Shown here: one piece after another, positions 8,070-15,974 of the stretch
Numbering within the stretch: the first letter of the stretch is position 1
Layout of the letters: every line of letters begins with the position of its first letter
NCBI RefSeq assembly: GCF_003351345.1
Contig: NZ_QQTO01000018.1
Coordinates: 1-64,000 of the forward strand
Direction: 5' to 3'
DNA: 64,000 nt
Source of the DNA: Allobosea caraganae
Lineage (GTDB): Bacteria; Pseudomonadota; Alphaproteobacteria; Rhizobiales; Beijerinckiaceae
Program-made: the position numbers and the translations under genes
Notes under the pieces: generated by a model
Told to the model about the DNA's origin: nothing
What the model saw: only the letters and a program-made list of their open reading frames with translations
Database searches by the model: none

Positions 8070-8151
8070 GGGAGCGTCCGGAGCGTGGGAAATCGAAAGG
8101 AAAGCTGCGCGGCGTGTCGCATTCGCTGCTGCAAGGGTCAAGCCATCGGGC

Positions 8152-8526
8152 CTAGCCGCGGCTACGCCGCGCCGCGGCCTCGTCCAGCACGGCGGCGAGC
8201 TGCTGGAAGTCCTGCGGCTCCAACGCCGCGATATCGCGGGCGAGCCGGTTGGCCAGCAGGGTCGCCTCCGGGTCGAGCCCTGCCGTGTCGACCGTGACGC
8301 GCGGGTGTGAGAGATCGGCCAGGCGGATCAGTTCGTCGGCCTCGTCCCAGATGACGCCGAGCACGTGGATGACGCCCTGGATCAAGGTGAAGGTCGGGCG
8401 GCCGCGCTTGCCGTGCTCAAGCGCCGAGAGATAGGCCGGCGTGACGCCGAGCGCCGCCGCCATCTCGGCCAGAGTGACGCCACGGACCGCGCGCAATTCG
8501 CGCACGCGCTGGCCGAAGGGGGTCAC
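8152..8526 (-). CDS. XRE family helix-turn-helix transcriptional regulator
   Basis: A 124-residue protein with a Cro/C1-type HTH at residues 5-60 (FGQRVRELRAVRGVTLAEMA, then ALGVTPAYLSALEHGKRGRP). A helical tail follows, LADLSHPRVTVDTAGLDPEATLLANRLAR, typical of a rhizobial subfamily of small XRE regulators. The start is GTG, and it overlaps the TGA of the upstream smr-domain gene (GTGA), so the two are probably translationally coupled. It is the last gene of the TimA-mltA-smr-XRE operon. Targets are unknown. Confidence 0.85.
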   Translation of the reverse strand: MTPFGQRVRELRAVRGVTLAEMAAALGVTPAYLSALEHGKRGRPTFTLIQGVIHVLGVIWDEADELIRLADLSHPRVTVDTAGLDPEATLLANRLARDIAALEPQDFQQLAAVLDEAAARRSRG

Positions 8527-9077
8527 CAGCCGGTCTCGCGGCTGCGGCGCAGGCGGATATAGAGCGCGCCCGAGCCGCCATGGCGCTGCTCGGCCTCCTC
8601 GAAGCCGACCACCAGCGGGCGCAGGTCGGGCAGTCGCAGCCAGTGCGGTACCGTCCGGCGCAGAACGCCGCGCTCCTCGCCGAACAGCGCATCGCCCGCC
8701 GCGCCTTTGCCGGTGACGACGAGCGCCAGCTTGGTGCCGCGCCCCTGCTCGCGGCGCAGGAAGGCGCGCAGCGCGTCGTGAGCCTGGTCCTGGCGCATGC
8801 CGTGCAGGTCGATGACCGCCTCGACGGATTGCTGGCCGCGACGCAATTGCGTGCGCAGACGGCGCTCCAGCGGGGCCAGGGGCGGCGGGGTCGGCTTGGC
8901 AGGGGTGAGCCTCGCGGTGACCACGAGAGCCGGCGCAGCGGCTTCGGCTACGGCCGGTGGGGGCGGTTCGGGTGCCTCCGGTTCCGGCAAGCGCCCGGCA
9001 AGCGGCTTGACCGAACGCGCGACCTGGCGCCAGAGCGCGATATCGGCCTCCGACAGGACCTTGCCGCGCCGGCGCAT
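8523..9077 (-). CDS. Smr/MutS2-domain protein
   Basis: 184 residues. The N-terminal ~75 residues are Pro/Ala-rich and probably flexible. The C-terminal ~95 residues form an Smr domain: VIDLHGMRQDQAHDAL (the conserved DLHG), LVVTGKG, and HGGSGALYIRLRR at the end. Smr domains bind nucleic acid, and many are RNA or DNA nucleases; in bacteria some rescue collided ribosomes (family knowledge). Which activity applies here is open. It begins 2 bases after the mltA stop codon and overlaps the XRE gene start, which indicates one transcript. Confidence 0.9.
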   Translation of the reverse strand: MRRRGKVLSEADIALWRQVARSVKPLAGRLPEPEAPEPPPPAVAEAAAPALVVTARLTPAKPTPPPLAPLERRLRTQLRRGQQSVEAVIDLHGMRQDQAHDALRAFLRREQGRGTKLALVVTGKGAAGDALFGEERGVLRRTVPHWLRLPDLRPLVVGFEEAEQRHGGSGALYIRLRRSRETGW

Positions 9078-9079
9078 GA

Positions 9080-10243
9080 TCAGCGCTCCTCGCGCGGCCA
9101 GAGCACGATGAAATCGAGGGCATGGCGCACGAGACCGGCGCGGTGGCCGGCCTCCGGCCCCGAACCGACGAAGAGATCGATCCGCGCCGGGCCAAGAATG
9201 GCGGAGCCGGTGTCCTGCGCGATCATCAGGCGCGCCAGCAGCTCCGTTCCGCCGGTGCCGGCGGGGATCTCGGTGTCGATCCAGGCGGGCATGCCGTAGG
9301 GCCAGAGCGTACGGTCAACGGCGATGCTGCGCAGGGGCGTGAGCGGCAGGCCGGCGCCGCCGATCGGCCCGGATTCAGCCGGGAGGTCGTCCTTGCGGGC
9401 GAAGAAGACGAAGGACTTGTTGAGGCGGATCAGGTCGCGGGCGAAATCGGCGTCGGCCTTCAGCCGCGCGATCAGCCGGTCCATCGTCATCTCGGCGGGG
9501 GGGATGCCCTCGCGCTCGCTGAGGGTGCGGCCGAGCGAGGTGTAGGGATGGCCGTTGCGGCCGGAATAGACCAGCCTGACCACCCCGCCATCAGGCAGGC
9601 GGATGCGGCCGGAGCCCTGGACCTGCAGCACGAAGCGGTCGACCGGATCGCGCAGCCAGATGATTTCCAGCCCCTGGCCATCGAGCGCCCCGGTCTCGAT
9701 CGCGGTGCGGTCGGGGAAGGGCTCGAAGCCCTTGGCGGTGCGGCGGGCAGAGGAGAGCGCCGGGTCGAGGCCAGGCCAGTCATCGCCCTGCTGGCGCGTC
9801 ACCAGATCGGCCGGGCGGTCGTAGAGCGGCGTCGGATATTCAGCCGAGCGCGTCAGCGAGCCAGCGAATTCGGGCTCGAAATAACCGGTCATGAAGCCGC
9901 GCGGACTGCCCAGCGGCCTGATCCGCCAGAAGTCGAAGCGCTCTTCGAAAAAGCGGCGGGCCGTTGCCTGGTCGGGCTGGCCCCGGGCAAGCAGCGCGCG
10001 CGCATCCTTGCATATGGCGACCAGACCGGGGGGGATCGGCGCGCCCGGACGCAAGGGCGGGTCAGCGGCGCAGCCGGCGGCGAAGATGCCTAGCGGAATG
10101 CGCTGATCATCGTTGCGCCAGCCGGGAATGCCCCCGGGCGACATCAGCTCGGCGCGGGCGCCGGGCGGCAGAGGCGGGGCAGCGTGGGCGGGCGTCATGG
10201 CCGTCATCAGCAGGCTGGCGGCCAGGAACGCAACGCGGATCAC
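9080..10243 (-). CDS. mltA: Membrane-bound lytic murein transglycosylase A
   Basis: 387 residues with an N-terminal signal peptide (MIRVAFLAASLLMTAMTPAHA, cleavage after AHA). There is no lipobox cysteine, so unlike the E. coli lipoprotein it appears to be soluble in the periplasm or only peripherally attached. The MltA barrel domain is visible (FMTGYFEPEFAGS, PTPLYDRP). The C-terminal 3D domain has IAQDTGSAILGPARIDLF; Asp344 corresponds to the catalytic acid region. It cleaves the MurNAc-GlcNAc bond to give 1,6-anhydro ends. Its ATG overlaps the stop of the upstream Tim44-domain gene. Confidence 0.93.
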   Translation of the reverse strand: MIRVAFLAASLLMTAMTPAHAAPPLPPGARAELMSPGGIPGWRNDDQRIPLGIFAAGCAADPPLRPGAPIPPGLVAICKDARALLARGQPDQATARRFFEERFDFWRIRPLGSPRGFMTGYFEPEFAGSLTRSAEYPTPLYDRPADLVTRQQGDDWPGLDPALSSARRTAKGFEPFPDRTAIETGALDGQGLEIIWLRDPVDRFVLQVQGSGRIRLPDGGVVRLVYSGRNGHPYTSLGRTLSEREGIPPAEMTMDRLIARLKADADFARDLIRLNKSFVFFARKDDLPAESGPIGGAGLPLTPLRSIAVDRTLWPYGMPAWIDTEIPAGTGGTELLARLMIAQDTGSAILGPARIDLFVGSGPEAGHRAGLVRHALDFIVLWPREER

Positions 10244-10977
10244 GCGCCGGATTCGGTCGCGACCAGGAGCCAGTTGGGATCGCGGCTGCCGAGCTGTCGC
10301 GAGAAGGTCCAGATGTCGTTGACCTCGGAGACCGCCTCGGCGCTGCCGTCAACCACCGCGCCTTGCGCATCCCGGGTCGCGCTGATCAGCTGCGAGACGA
10401 AGGCGATCGTCACCTGCGCCGTCTTACCCTTGACGTCGACGGCGGTGATCTCGGCCTTGTCGATCGAGACGAAGTTGGATTCCGCCTTCTCGCCGCGCTT
10501 CTCGCGATCGGTGATCGCCTGCTCGAAGCCGTCATAGACCTCCTTCGCCAGCAGGCCCTTCAACATCTTGCGATCGCCGCGGGCGAAGGCGGTGACGATG
10601 GTCTCATAGGCCGCCTTGGCGCCGTTCACGAAGGTGTAGGGGTCGAAGCCCGCCTCCTGCTGCGCGATCGCGTCGATGCCGGCGATGATCGGCGAGTCCG
10701 GCGGGGCGATGTCCTTCCAGCGCTCGGCCGCGGGCGGCGGCGCGCCGTTGGCGGCGGGATCATTGGCCGCACCGGGCAGCCTGATGACGTTGTCGCGCTT
10801 GGCGTCGGCCTGCGGCGCCTGGTCCGGCCGCATCGGCGGCGTCTCGCGGCGCGCGAAGGGATCGGCCGGCGGCTGCTCGCTGCCGGTCTTCTGGCCGAGA
10901 ACGGAGCGCAGCTTCCAGGCGACGAAAACGGCCAGAGCCAGGAAGACCAAAGTCGTCATGTCGAAGGAATTTTGCAT
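10240..10977 (-). CDS. Tim44/TimA-like membrane-anchored adaptor protein
   Basis: 245 residues. A single N-terminal membrane segment (MTTLVFLALAVFVAWKLRSVL) is followed by a charged, Pro-rich spacer to about residue 95. The C-terminal Tim44-like domain (DPYTFVNGAKAAYETIVTAFARGD ... VYDGFEQAI ... WTFSRQLGSRDPNWLLVATE) fills the rest. The mitochondrial relative recruits Hsp70 to the protein import channel; alphaproteobacterial TimA proteins are of uncertain function, probably inner-membrane assembly (family knowledge). It heads the operon with mltA and is divergent from secB, as in other alphaproteobacteria. Confidence 0.9.
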   Translation of the reverse strand: MQNSFDMTTLVFLALAVFVAWKLRSVLGQKTGSEQPPADPFARRETPPMRPDQAPQADAKRDNVIRLPGAANDPAANGAPPPAAERWKDIAPPDSPIIAGIDAIAQQEAGFDPYTFVNGAKAAYETIVTAFARGDRKMLKGLLAKEVYDGFEQAITDREKRGEKAESNFVSIDKAEITAVDVKGKTAQVTIAFVSQLISATRDAQGAVVDGSAEAVSEVNDIWTFSRQLGSRDPNWLLVATESGA

Positions 10978-11245
10978 CGAACGCTGATCCGAAGCTCCAA
11001 GGGGGACCGTTTCGTGCCGGCTCTATACGACGGTCGGCCGGCCGTCGGATGCCATATGGTGATCTAGGCTCGTAACATCCACCCCTCAGCTTGTGAAGGC
11101 TTGGGCTTGTGAAGGCAGCTTCTTGTGCCTGGAAGTCGTCCATGATAGCCGACGCGTGCATGGCACCGGGGAGCGGTGCGCAGTCCCTGGCGTCAGCACG
11201 GCGCGGGATTTTTCCGAGACAGCCTGCCAACAATAGATGGGACCG

Positions 11246-11743
11246 ATGGCCAACGACATCCCCAACGGCAACGGCGCGGGCCCGGCGGATGCCGGCCCGA
11301 GCCTGAACGCCCTGATCCAGTACACCAAGGATTTCTCGTTCGAGAACCCGAAGGCGCCGCGCTCGCTGAGCCAGCAGGAGGCCCAGCAGGGCCCGCAAAT
11401 GTCGCTGCAGGTGAACGTCTCCACCACGGCGCTCTCCGACAGCGAGTACGAGACCGTGCTCCAGCTCGAGGGCAAGGCGGAGCTGAACGGCGAGACGCTG
11501 TTCGCGTTCGACCTGAGCTATGCCGGCGTGTTCCGGCTGGCGAACATCCCGCAGGAGCATATCCACCCGGTGCTGGTGATCGACTGCGCCCGCCTGCTCT
11601 TCCCCTTCGCCCGGCAGATCGTCGCCGATGCGGTGCAGAGCGGCGGCTTCCCGCCCTTCTACGTCCCGACGATCGACTTCGCGCAGCTCTACCAGCAGCG
11701 GATGCAGCAGTTCCAGGCCGAGCAGGGCGCCGCCAACGCCTGA
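11246..11743 (+). CDS. secB: Protein-export chaperone SecB
   Basis: 165 residues, homotetrameric cytosolic chaperone that delivers unfolded precursors to SecA. It has LNALIQYTKDFSFENPKAP, YETVLQLEGKAELNGETLF, FRLANIPQEHIHPVLVIDCARLLFPFARQI and GGFPPFYVPTIDF, the complete SecB signature. Two in-frame ATGs, at 11237 and 11246, are possible. I prefer 11246 (MANDIPNGNG), the usual N terminus, though neither has a strong ribosome binding site. A terminator follows directly, and dnaQ converges from the other side. Confidence 0.96.
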   Translation: MANDIPNGNGAGPADAGPSLNALIQYTKDFSFENPKAPRSLSQQEAQQGPQMSLQVNVSTTALSDSEYETVLQLEGKAELNGETLFAFDLSYAGVFRLANIPQEHIHPVLVIDCARLLFPFARQIVADAVQSGGFPPFYVPTIDFAQLYQQRMQQFQAEQGAANA

Positions 11744-11770
11744 TCCGGCTTGCCCGGCCGCTATGAGAAA

Positions 11771-11792
11771 GGGCCCGTGAGGGCCCTTTTTA
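11771..11792 (+). terminator. Terminator between secB and dnaQ
   Basis: GGGCCC (11771-11776), GTGA loop, GGGCCC (11781-11786), then TTTTTAT. On the minus strand the same hairpin is followed by TTT, so it may serve convergent dnaQ as well. Confidence 0.88.
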
Positions 11793-11799
11793 TTTGGCG

Positions 11800-12507
11800 T
11801 CACCCCTTCTCGGGCAGCGCGATGTAATTGCCCCAGAGCGGCGTCTTGAGCGTCTGGACGAAGGCCTCGTGGGCGGCGAGGGCGGCCTCGTCGAGGCGGG
11901 GCGCGAGCGGGCGCAGGCGCTGCGGCCTCTCGGCGACGCCGGCGAGCCCGTTGCCGAGGCCGGCGACCGACGCGACGCCGAGGCCGAGATCGGCCTGCTT
12001 GCCGCCGATCAGCTCGATATAGACCTCGGCCAGGATCTCGGAATCGAGCAAGGCGCCGTGCCTGGTGCGGCGGGTGTTGTCGATGCCATAGCGCGAGCAG
12101 AGCGCGTCGAGGCTGTTCGAGGCTCCCGGATGCTTGCGCCGCGCCATGGCGAGCGTGTCGACGACGCGCGCCGGCTCGATCGGCCCGCGCCCGACGCGCT
12201 TGAACTCCATGTTGAGGAAGCCGACGTCGAAGGCGGCGTTGTGGATCACCAGCCGGGCGCCGTCGATGAACTCGGCGAAATCCTGCGCGATCGCAGCGAA
12301 GATCGGCTTGTCTGCGAGGAACGCGTCGGAGAGGCCGTGGACCCTGAAGGCGCCCTCGGACATCGCCCGCTCCGGGTTGATGTACTGGTGATAGGTCCGG
12401 CCGGTCGGGCAATGATTGACCAGCTCGACGCAGCCGATCTCGACGACGCGGTCGCCGCCATTGGCTTCGACGCCGGTGGTCTCGGTATCGAGGACGATCT
12501 CACGCAT
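11800..12507 (-). CDS. dnaQ: DNA polymerase III subunit epsilon (proofreading exonuclease)
   Basis: 235 residues. The DEDDh catalytic set is complete: D7 and E9 in VLDTETTG, D94 in HNAAFDVGF, H150 and D155 in HGALLDSEILA. It removes mismatched bases 3'-5' inside the polymerase III core. The C-terminal segment (about 170-235) is the linker and alpha-subunit contact region. The start is the ATG giving MREIVLDTETTG. It lies 8 bases after coaE in the minus-strand cluster PDRP-maf-aroE-coaE-dnaQ, the same order as beside the Caulobacter origin. Confidence 0.96.
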   Translation of the reverse strand: MREIVLDTETTGVEANGGDRVVEIGCVELVNHCPTGRTYHQYINPERAMSEGAFRVHGLSDAFLADKPIFAAIAQDFAEFIDGARLVIHNAAFDVGFLNMEFKRVGRGPIEPARVVDTLAMARRKHPGASNSLDALCSRYGIDNTRRTRHGALLDSEILAEVYIELIGGKQADLGLGVASVAGLGNGLAGVAERPQRLRPLAPRLDEAALAAHEAFVQTLKTPLWGNYIALPEKG

Positions 12508-12515
12508 GGCTGGTC

Positions 12516-13118
12516 TCAATCTGTGCGGCCGGGCCGGCCCGCGAGCGCCACCAGGATAGAGCCGACTTGCCGCTCCGCAGCCAGAAGACCGCGCGAGGTG
12601 TCCACAAGGAAGTGGGCGCGGCGGCGCTTCTCGGCATCGGGCATCTGGCGGGCGAGGATCGCGGTGAATTTCGCTTCGGTCATCTCGGGCCGGGCAAGCA
12701 CGCGGGCACGCTGGACCTCGGCCGGGGCGGTGATGACCATGACGGCGTCGCAACGCGCCTCGCCGCCGGTCTCCAGCAGCAGCGGCACGTCGAGGATCGC
12801 GATGTCCTGGCCGGCCTGGCGGCAGCGGGCGAGGAAGGTGCGCTCCTCCTCGCGGACCAGCGGGTGGATGATGGTTTCGAGTTGGCGCAGCGCCGCGGGC
12901 TTGCCGACGACGGCAGCGGACAGGCGGGCGCGATCGACCGCGCCGTCGCGGACCACGCCGGGAAAGGCGGCCTCGATCGGCGCGACCGCCCTGCCCTGGT
13001 AGAGTCGATGGACCGAGGCGTCGGCGTCATGGACCGGGATGCCGCGAGCGCGAAACATCGCCGAGGTCGTCGACTTCCCCATCCCGATCGAGCCGGTCAA
13101 TCCCAGGATGAAGGTCAT
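12516..13118 (-). CDS. coaE: Dephospho-CoA kinase
   Basis: 200 residues, usual length. The P-loop GSIGMGKS spans residues 9-16. [13 protein letters not shown] and [20 protein letters not shown] are typical of CoaE. It phosphorylates the 3' hydroxyl of dephospho-CoA, the last step of coenzyme A synthesis, in the cytosol. It lies between aroE and dnaQ in a co-directional cluster with short gaps, so co-transcription is likely. Confidence 0.96.
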   Translation of the reverse strand: MTFILGLTGSIGMGKSTTSAMFRARGIPVHDADASVHRLYQGRAVAPIEAAFPGVVRDGAVDRARLSAAVVGKPAALRQLETIIHPLVREEERTFLARCRQAGQDIAILDVPLLLETGGEARCDAVMVITAPAEVQRARVLARPEMTEAKFTAILARQMPDAEKRRRAHFLVDTSRGLLAAERQVGSILVALAGRPGRTD

Positions 13119-13152
13119 GCGCGAAGGACGTCCCGCTGGCGGAAGGGCCGAA

Positions 13153-13986
13153 TCAGTGGCCGAGGATATCCGCTTCGAGCCGCGCCCGCAGCGCCGGCGT
13201 GACGGAGGGCTTCACCCCGAACCAGCGGGTGAAGCCGGGCACGGCCTGATGCAGCAGCATGCCGAGGCCATCGACGGCGACACCGCCGCTCCGCGCCGCC
13301 TGGTCGAGCAATGCCGTGCGCAGCGGCACATAGACGATGTCGTCAACGATCGTGCCGGGGCGGAGGCCGGCGAGGTCGAGGTCCAGCGGCGGCTGCCCCT
13401 TCATGCCGAGCGCCGTGGTGTTGACGATCAGACCGGCGCTGGAGACGAGCTGATTGCGCTCCTCCCAAGCGGCGGCCTCGACCGGAGCGCCGAGCGCCGC
13501 TGCAAGTTCCACCGCGCGGGCCGGGCTGCGGTTGACCAGTATGATGCGGCTGAGCCCGCGCCCCTTCAGCCCATAGCCGATGGCGCGGGCAGCGCCGCCG
13601 GCACCAAGGATCAGGACGGAGCGGACGCGACCGCCCCAGCCCGGAGCGGAGGCGTCGAGATGGGCGAGGAAGCCGGCGGCGTCGGTATTGTCGCCATGGA
13701 GCTTGCCATCCTCGCGCCAGATCGTGTTGACCGCGCCCATCGCCTTCGCCGTCTCGCTGGGGACGTCGATCAGCCTCAGCGCAGCTTCCTTATGCGGGAC
13801 CGTGACGTTGCCGCCCACGAACTCGCCGGCGCGGACCTTGTCGATGAAGGCCGGGAGCTCGGCGGGCGGCACGTCGACGCGCTCATAGGAACCGTCGAGG
13901 CCATGCTCGGCGATCCAGGAGCCATGGATCAACGGCGAGCGGGAATGGGCGATCGGGTGGCCAATGACGAAGCAGCGGCGGGTCAT
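13153..13986 (-). CDS. aroE: Shikimate dehydrogenase (NADP+)
   Basis: 277 residues. The shikimate-binding N terminus ([14 protein letters not shown]), catalytic Lys66 in [10 protein letters not shown] and Asp102 in GDNTDAAGF are present. The NADP motif GAGGAA spans residues 128-133, and NRSPARA follows. It reduces 3-dehydroshikimate to shikimate in aromatic amino acid synthesis. The gene is followed after 34 bases by coaE and preceded by maf, the conserved origin-proximal cluster. Confidence 0.96.
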   Translation of the reverse strand: MTRRCFVIGHPIAHSRSPLIHGSWIAEHGLDGSYERVDVPPAELPAFIDKVRAGEFVGGNVTVPHKEAALRLIDVPSETAKAMGAVNTIWREDGKLHGDNTDAAGFLAHLDASAPGWGGRVRSVLILGAGGAARAIGYGLKGRGLSRIILVNRSPARAVELAAALGAPVEAAAWEERNQLVSSAGLIVNTTALGMKGQPPLDLDLAGLRPGTIVDDIVYVPLRTALLDQAARSGGVAVDGLGMLLHQAVPGFTRWFGVKPSVTPALRARLEADILGH

Positions 13987-14004
13987 GGAATCAGGAAGTC
14001 CGGA

Positions 14005-14631
14005 TCAGCGGGCGAGGAGGCCGAGCTCGCGCAAGGCGTCGAGCACGGCGAAGAGCGGCAGGCCGAGGATGGTGAAATGGTCGCCCTCGACCATCTCGAA
14101 GAGCTGGGCGCCAAGGCCCTCGACCTGATAGCCGCCGACGCTGCCCAGGATCGCCGGGCCGGCCGCCGCGACATAGGCGGCGATGAAATCGGCGCTGAGC
14201 GGGCGCATCGTCATCCGCGCCGTCTCGCCGCCCTCGGCGACGATCTCGCCATCGCAGGCCAGGACGAAGGCGGAGTGGAGCTCGTGCCCGCGCCCGGCCA
14301 GGGCCGCGATCTGGGCTTCGGCACCGGTAAGATCGGCCGGCTTGTGATGGATCGTCCCGCCGCAGGTCAGGCTTTGATCGGCGCCGAGCACGAAGCGGCC
14401 GGGATTGTTGACGGAGACGCCGAGCGCCTTGGCGCAGGCGAGCGCGCCCGCGATCGCCGAGCCGGCCGCGCCCTGCCGCAGCAAGGGCGCCTCGGCCGCG
14501 CGCTCGTCGAGATCGGGCCTGATCGCCTCGACGGGGACACCGGCGGCCACGAGCATGTCGCGCCGCGTCGTACTGCCGGAGGCGAGGAGGAGCGGCTTGT
14601 CCGCGCGCCAGAGCGAAGCGGGCGCGCTCAT
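14005..14631 (-). CDS. maf: Maf family nucleotide pyrophosphatase
   Basis: 208 residues. It has the Maf N-terminal phosphate-binding motif [17 protein letters not shown] and the acidic catalytic motif [12 protein letters not shown]. Family members hydrolyse dTTP, UTP or modified nucleotides to monophosphates, and some affect septation. Which substrate this one takes cannot be read with confidence; it looks like the YceF/7-methyl-GTP-type branch common in alphaproteobacteria. Its start overlaps the stop of the PDRP gene by ATGA, so translation is probably coupled. Confidence 0.93.
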   Translation of the reverse strand: MSAPASLWRADKPLLLASGSTTRRDMLVAAGVPVEAIRPDLDERAAEAPLLRQGAAGSAIAGALACAKALGVSVNNPGRFVLGADQSLTCGGTIHHKPADLTGAEAQIAALAGRGHELHSAFVLACDGEIVAEGGETARMTMRPLSADFIAAYVAAAGPAILGSVGGYQVEGLGAQLFEMVEGDHFTILGLPLFAVLDALRELGLLAR

Positions 14632-15458
14632 GTCGCAATGAACTTCATGCGGTGGTCGCGCAGCAGGTCGAGGATCGCGGCCGCCGTCTCCTCAATCGAG
14701 CGGCGGGTCACGTCGATCACCGGCCAGCCCTTGCGGGCGCAGAGCCGGCGCGACTGGGTCACCTCGTCGGCGACCGCGGTCGGATCGACATAGGGCGTCT
14801 CGTCATCGGCTTTGAGCGAGAGCAGCCGGTTCTGGCGGATCTGGACGATGCGCTCGGGGCTGGCGACCAGGCCGACGATGAGCGGCTTCTTCACCCGCTC
14901 GATCTCGGCCGGCAGCGGCACGTTCGGCACCAGGGGCACGTTGGCGGTCTTGATGCCGCGATTGGCGAGATAGATGCTGGTCGGCGTCTTCGAAGTGCGA
15001 CTGATGCCGACGAGGATGACATCGGCGTTTTCGAGATCGCCGCCGAGCTGCCCGTCATCATGCATCAGCGTGTAGTTCATCGCGTCGATGCGGCGGAAAT
15101 ATTCACTGTTGAGCACGTGCTGCGCGCCTGGCCGTGGTGCCGAGGCCTGGCCGAGATAGGACTGGAACAGCGAGAGCACCGGGTTGAGCACCGACAGGCA
15201 AGGGCAGCCGAGCTCCTTGCAGAAGCTCTCCAGGCGCTCCGACCATTCCGATTCGACCAGCGTGTAGAGCACCACGCCCGGCGAGGATTCGATCTCGGCC
15301 AGCACGCGGGCAAGCTGCGCCTCCGAGCGGACCAGCGGATAGACATGCTCGATCGCCGAAACCGATTCGTACTGGGCCGCCGCCGCACGGCTGACCGCGA
15401 TCAGGGTCTCGCCGGTCGCATCCGAGACGAGATGAAGGTGGAAGTAGTTGCGCGCCAC
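14628..15458 (-). CDS. Pyruvate, phosphate dikinase regulatory protein (kinase/pyrophosphorylase, DUF299)
   Basis: 276 residues, the family's normal length. The P-loop is GISRTSKT at residues 151-158, preceded by [12 protein letters not shown] at the N terminus. Such bifunctional enzymes inactivate pyruvate phosphate dikinase (or PEP synthase) with ADP and reactivate it by phosphorolysis. Since rhizobia use PPDK, that is the likely target (inference). This is the gene called RP001 in Rickettsia and CC_0001 in Caulobacter, which borders the replication origin opposite hemE. Here too it reads away from the long gene-free interval and hemE. Confidence 0.95.
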   Translation of the reverse strand: MARNYFHLHLVSDATGETLIAVSRAAAAQYESVSAIEHVYPLVRSEAQLARVLAEIESSPGVVLYTLVESEWSERLESFCKELGCPCLSVLNPVLSLFQSYLGQASAPRPGAQHVLNSEYFRRIDAMNYTLMHDDGQLGGDLENADVILVGISRTSKTPTSIYLANRGIKTANVPLVPNVPLPAEIERVKKPLIVGLVASPERIVQIRQNRLLSLKADDETPYVDPTAVADEVTQSRRLCARKGWPVIDVTRRSIEETAAAILDLLRDHRMKFIAT

Positions 15459-15523
15459 TGCGGCTCCTGGGCTATCCGATCAAGAAATCTCTAGAGCATG
15501 CTGTAGTTCCGCGAAACCTCACC

Positions 15524-15617
15524 CGTCATGCTCGCCCTCGTGGCTGGTATCCACGTCTTGAACGGTGCCCGCGATAAGCGAAGACGTGGATGGTCGGGAC
15601 AAGCCCGACCATGACGG
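15524..15617. repeat. Palindromic intergenic repeat, family B copy 3
   Basis: GTCATGCTCGCCC ... TATCCACGTCTTG and its inverted counterpart GAAGACGTGGATGGTCGG ... GACCATGACGG. It sits at the PDRP edge of the candidate origin. Its TATCCACG tract matches a DnaA box at 7 of 9 positions, but other copies of the repeat carry similar tracts far from any origin. Confidence 0.8.
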
Positions 15618-15740
15618 CGGAGGGTGCGACAAGCTTGGGGAGGAATGTGGACAACCGAACATCTGGGCGCGGCTGATCGACCCGCCTGTATAACTCCGCC
15701 CGGCCATCAACAGGGTGGCGGGTGTGGAGGGAGGAATCGA

Positions 15741-15756
15741 TGTTTCACGTGAATCA
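15741..15756. other. parS: parS-like site within the candidate origin
   Basis: TGTTTCACGTGAATCA differs from the perfect TGTTTCACGTGAAACA by one base. Its right half also contains a GANTC site (GAATC, 15751-15755), so CcrM-type methylation could overlap any ParB contact. Confidence 0.5.
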
Positions 15757-15793
15757 TTTTCCCATGCGTTAACCCTCGCCGGATTCCGATTGG

Positions 15794-15808
15794 TTAAGAA
15801 ACCCTTAA
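15794..15808. promoter_or_regulatory. CtrA box in the candidate origin
   Basis: TTAA-GAAACCC-TTAA is an exact match to the full CtrA consensus TTAA-N7-TTAA. In Caulobacter, phosphorylated CtrA binds such boxes in the origin and blocks initiation. ctrA itself is not in this window. Confidence 0.7.
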
Positions 15809-15974
15809 CGCTTCGTTTCCACCTGTCCCGATAGCCGGCTCGAGGACTGCCAGCCTGTGGACTGGTTGTGGATCGGCTTGGGCCGGGCTATCTGCCCCCC
15901 TCCATCAGACAAAACAAAAGAATCTCTCTCTAAGATTCTTATTTGATTTAAGAAGGCCTGCGACCGGAGTGGCT

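Larger units (their letters stand above)
15641..15960. other. oriC: Candidate chromosomal replication origin (oriC)
   Basis: A gene-free interval between the PDRP gene (RP001/CC_0001 orthologue) and hemE, the place of the mapped Caulobacter origin. It holds TTGTCCACA (minus strand, 15646-15654; 8 of 9 to the DnaA box TTATCCACA) and CGATCCACA (minus strand, 15867-15875; 7 of 9). It also has a parS-like site (15741-15756), a perfect CtrA box (15794-15808) and five GANTC sites at 15734, 15751, 15782, 15920 and 15934. An AT-rich tract (15905-15955) contains a perfect 8-bp inverted repeat (15918-15940) and would suit strand opening. Flanking genes point away on both sides. Functional status is inference from synteny and motifs. 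Confidence 0.75.

Noticed and set aside
11089..11116. Two copies of GCTTGTGAAGGC with a 16-base period upstream of secB
   Set aside because: Only two copies and no symmetry; nothing connects it with a known operator, so I did not list it as a feature.
15815..15823. GTTTCCACC as a further DnaA box in the candidate origin
   Set aside because: Only 6 of 9 positions match; a match of that quality is expected often by chance.
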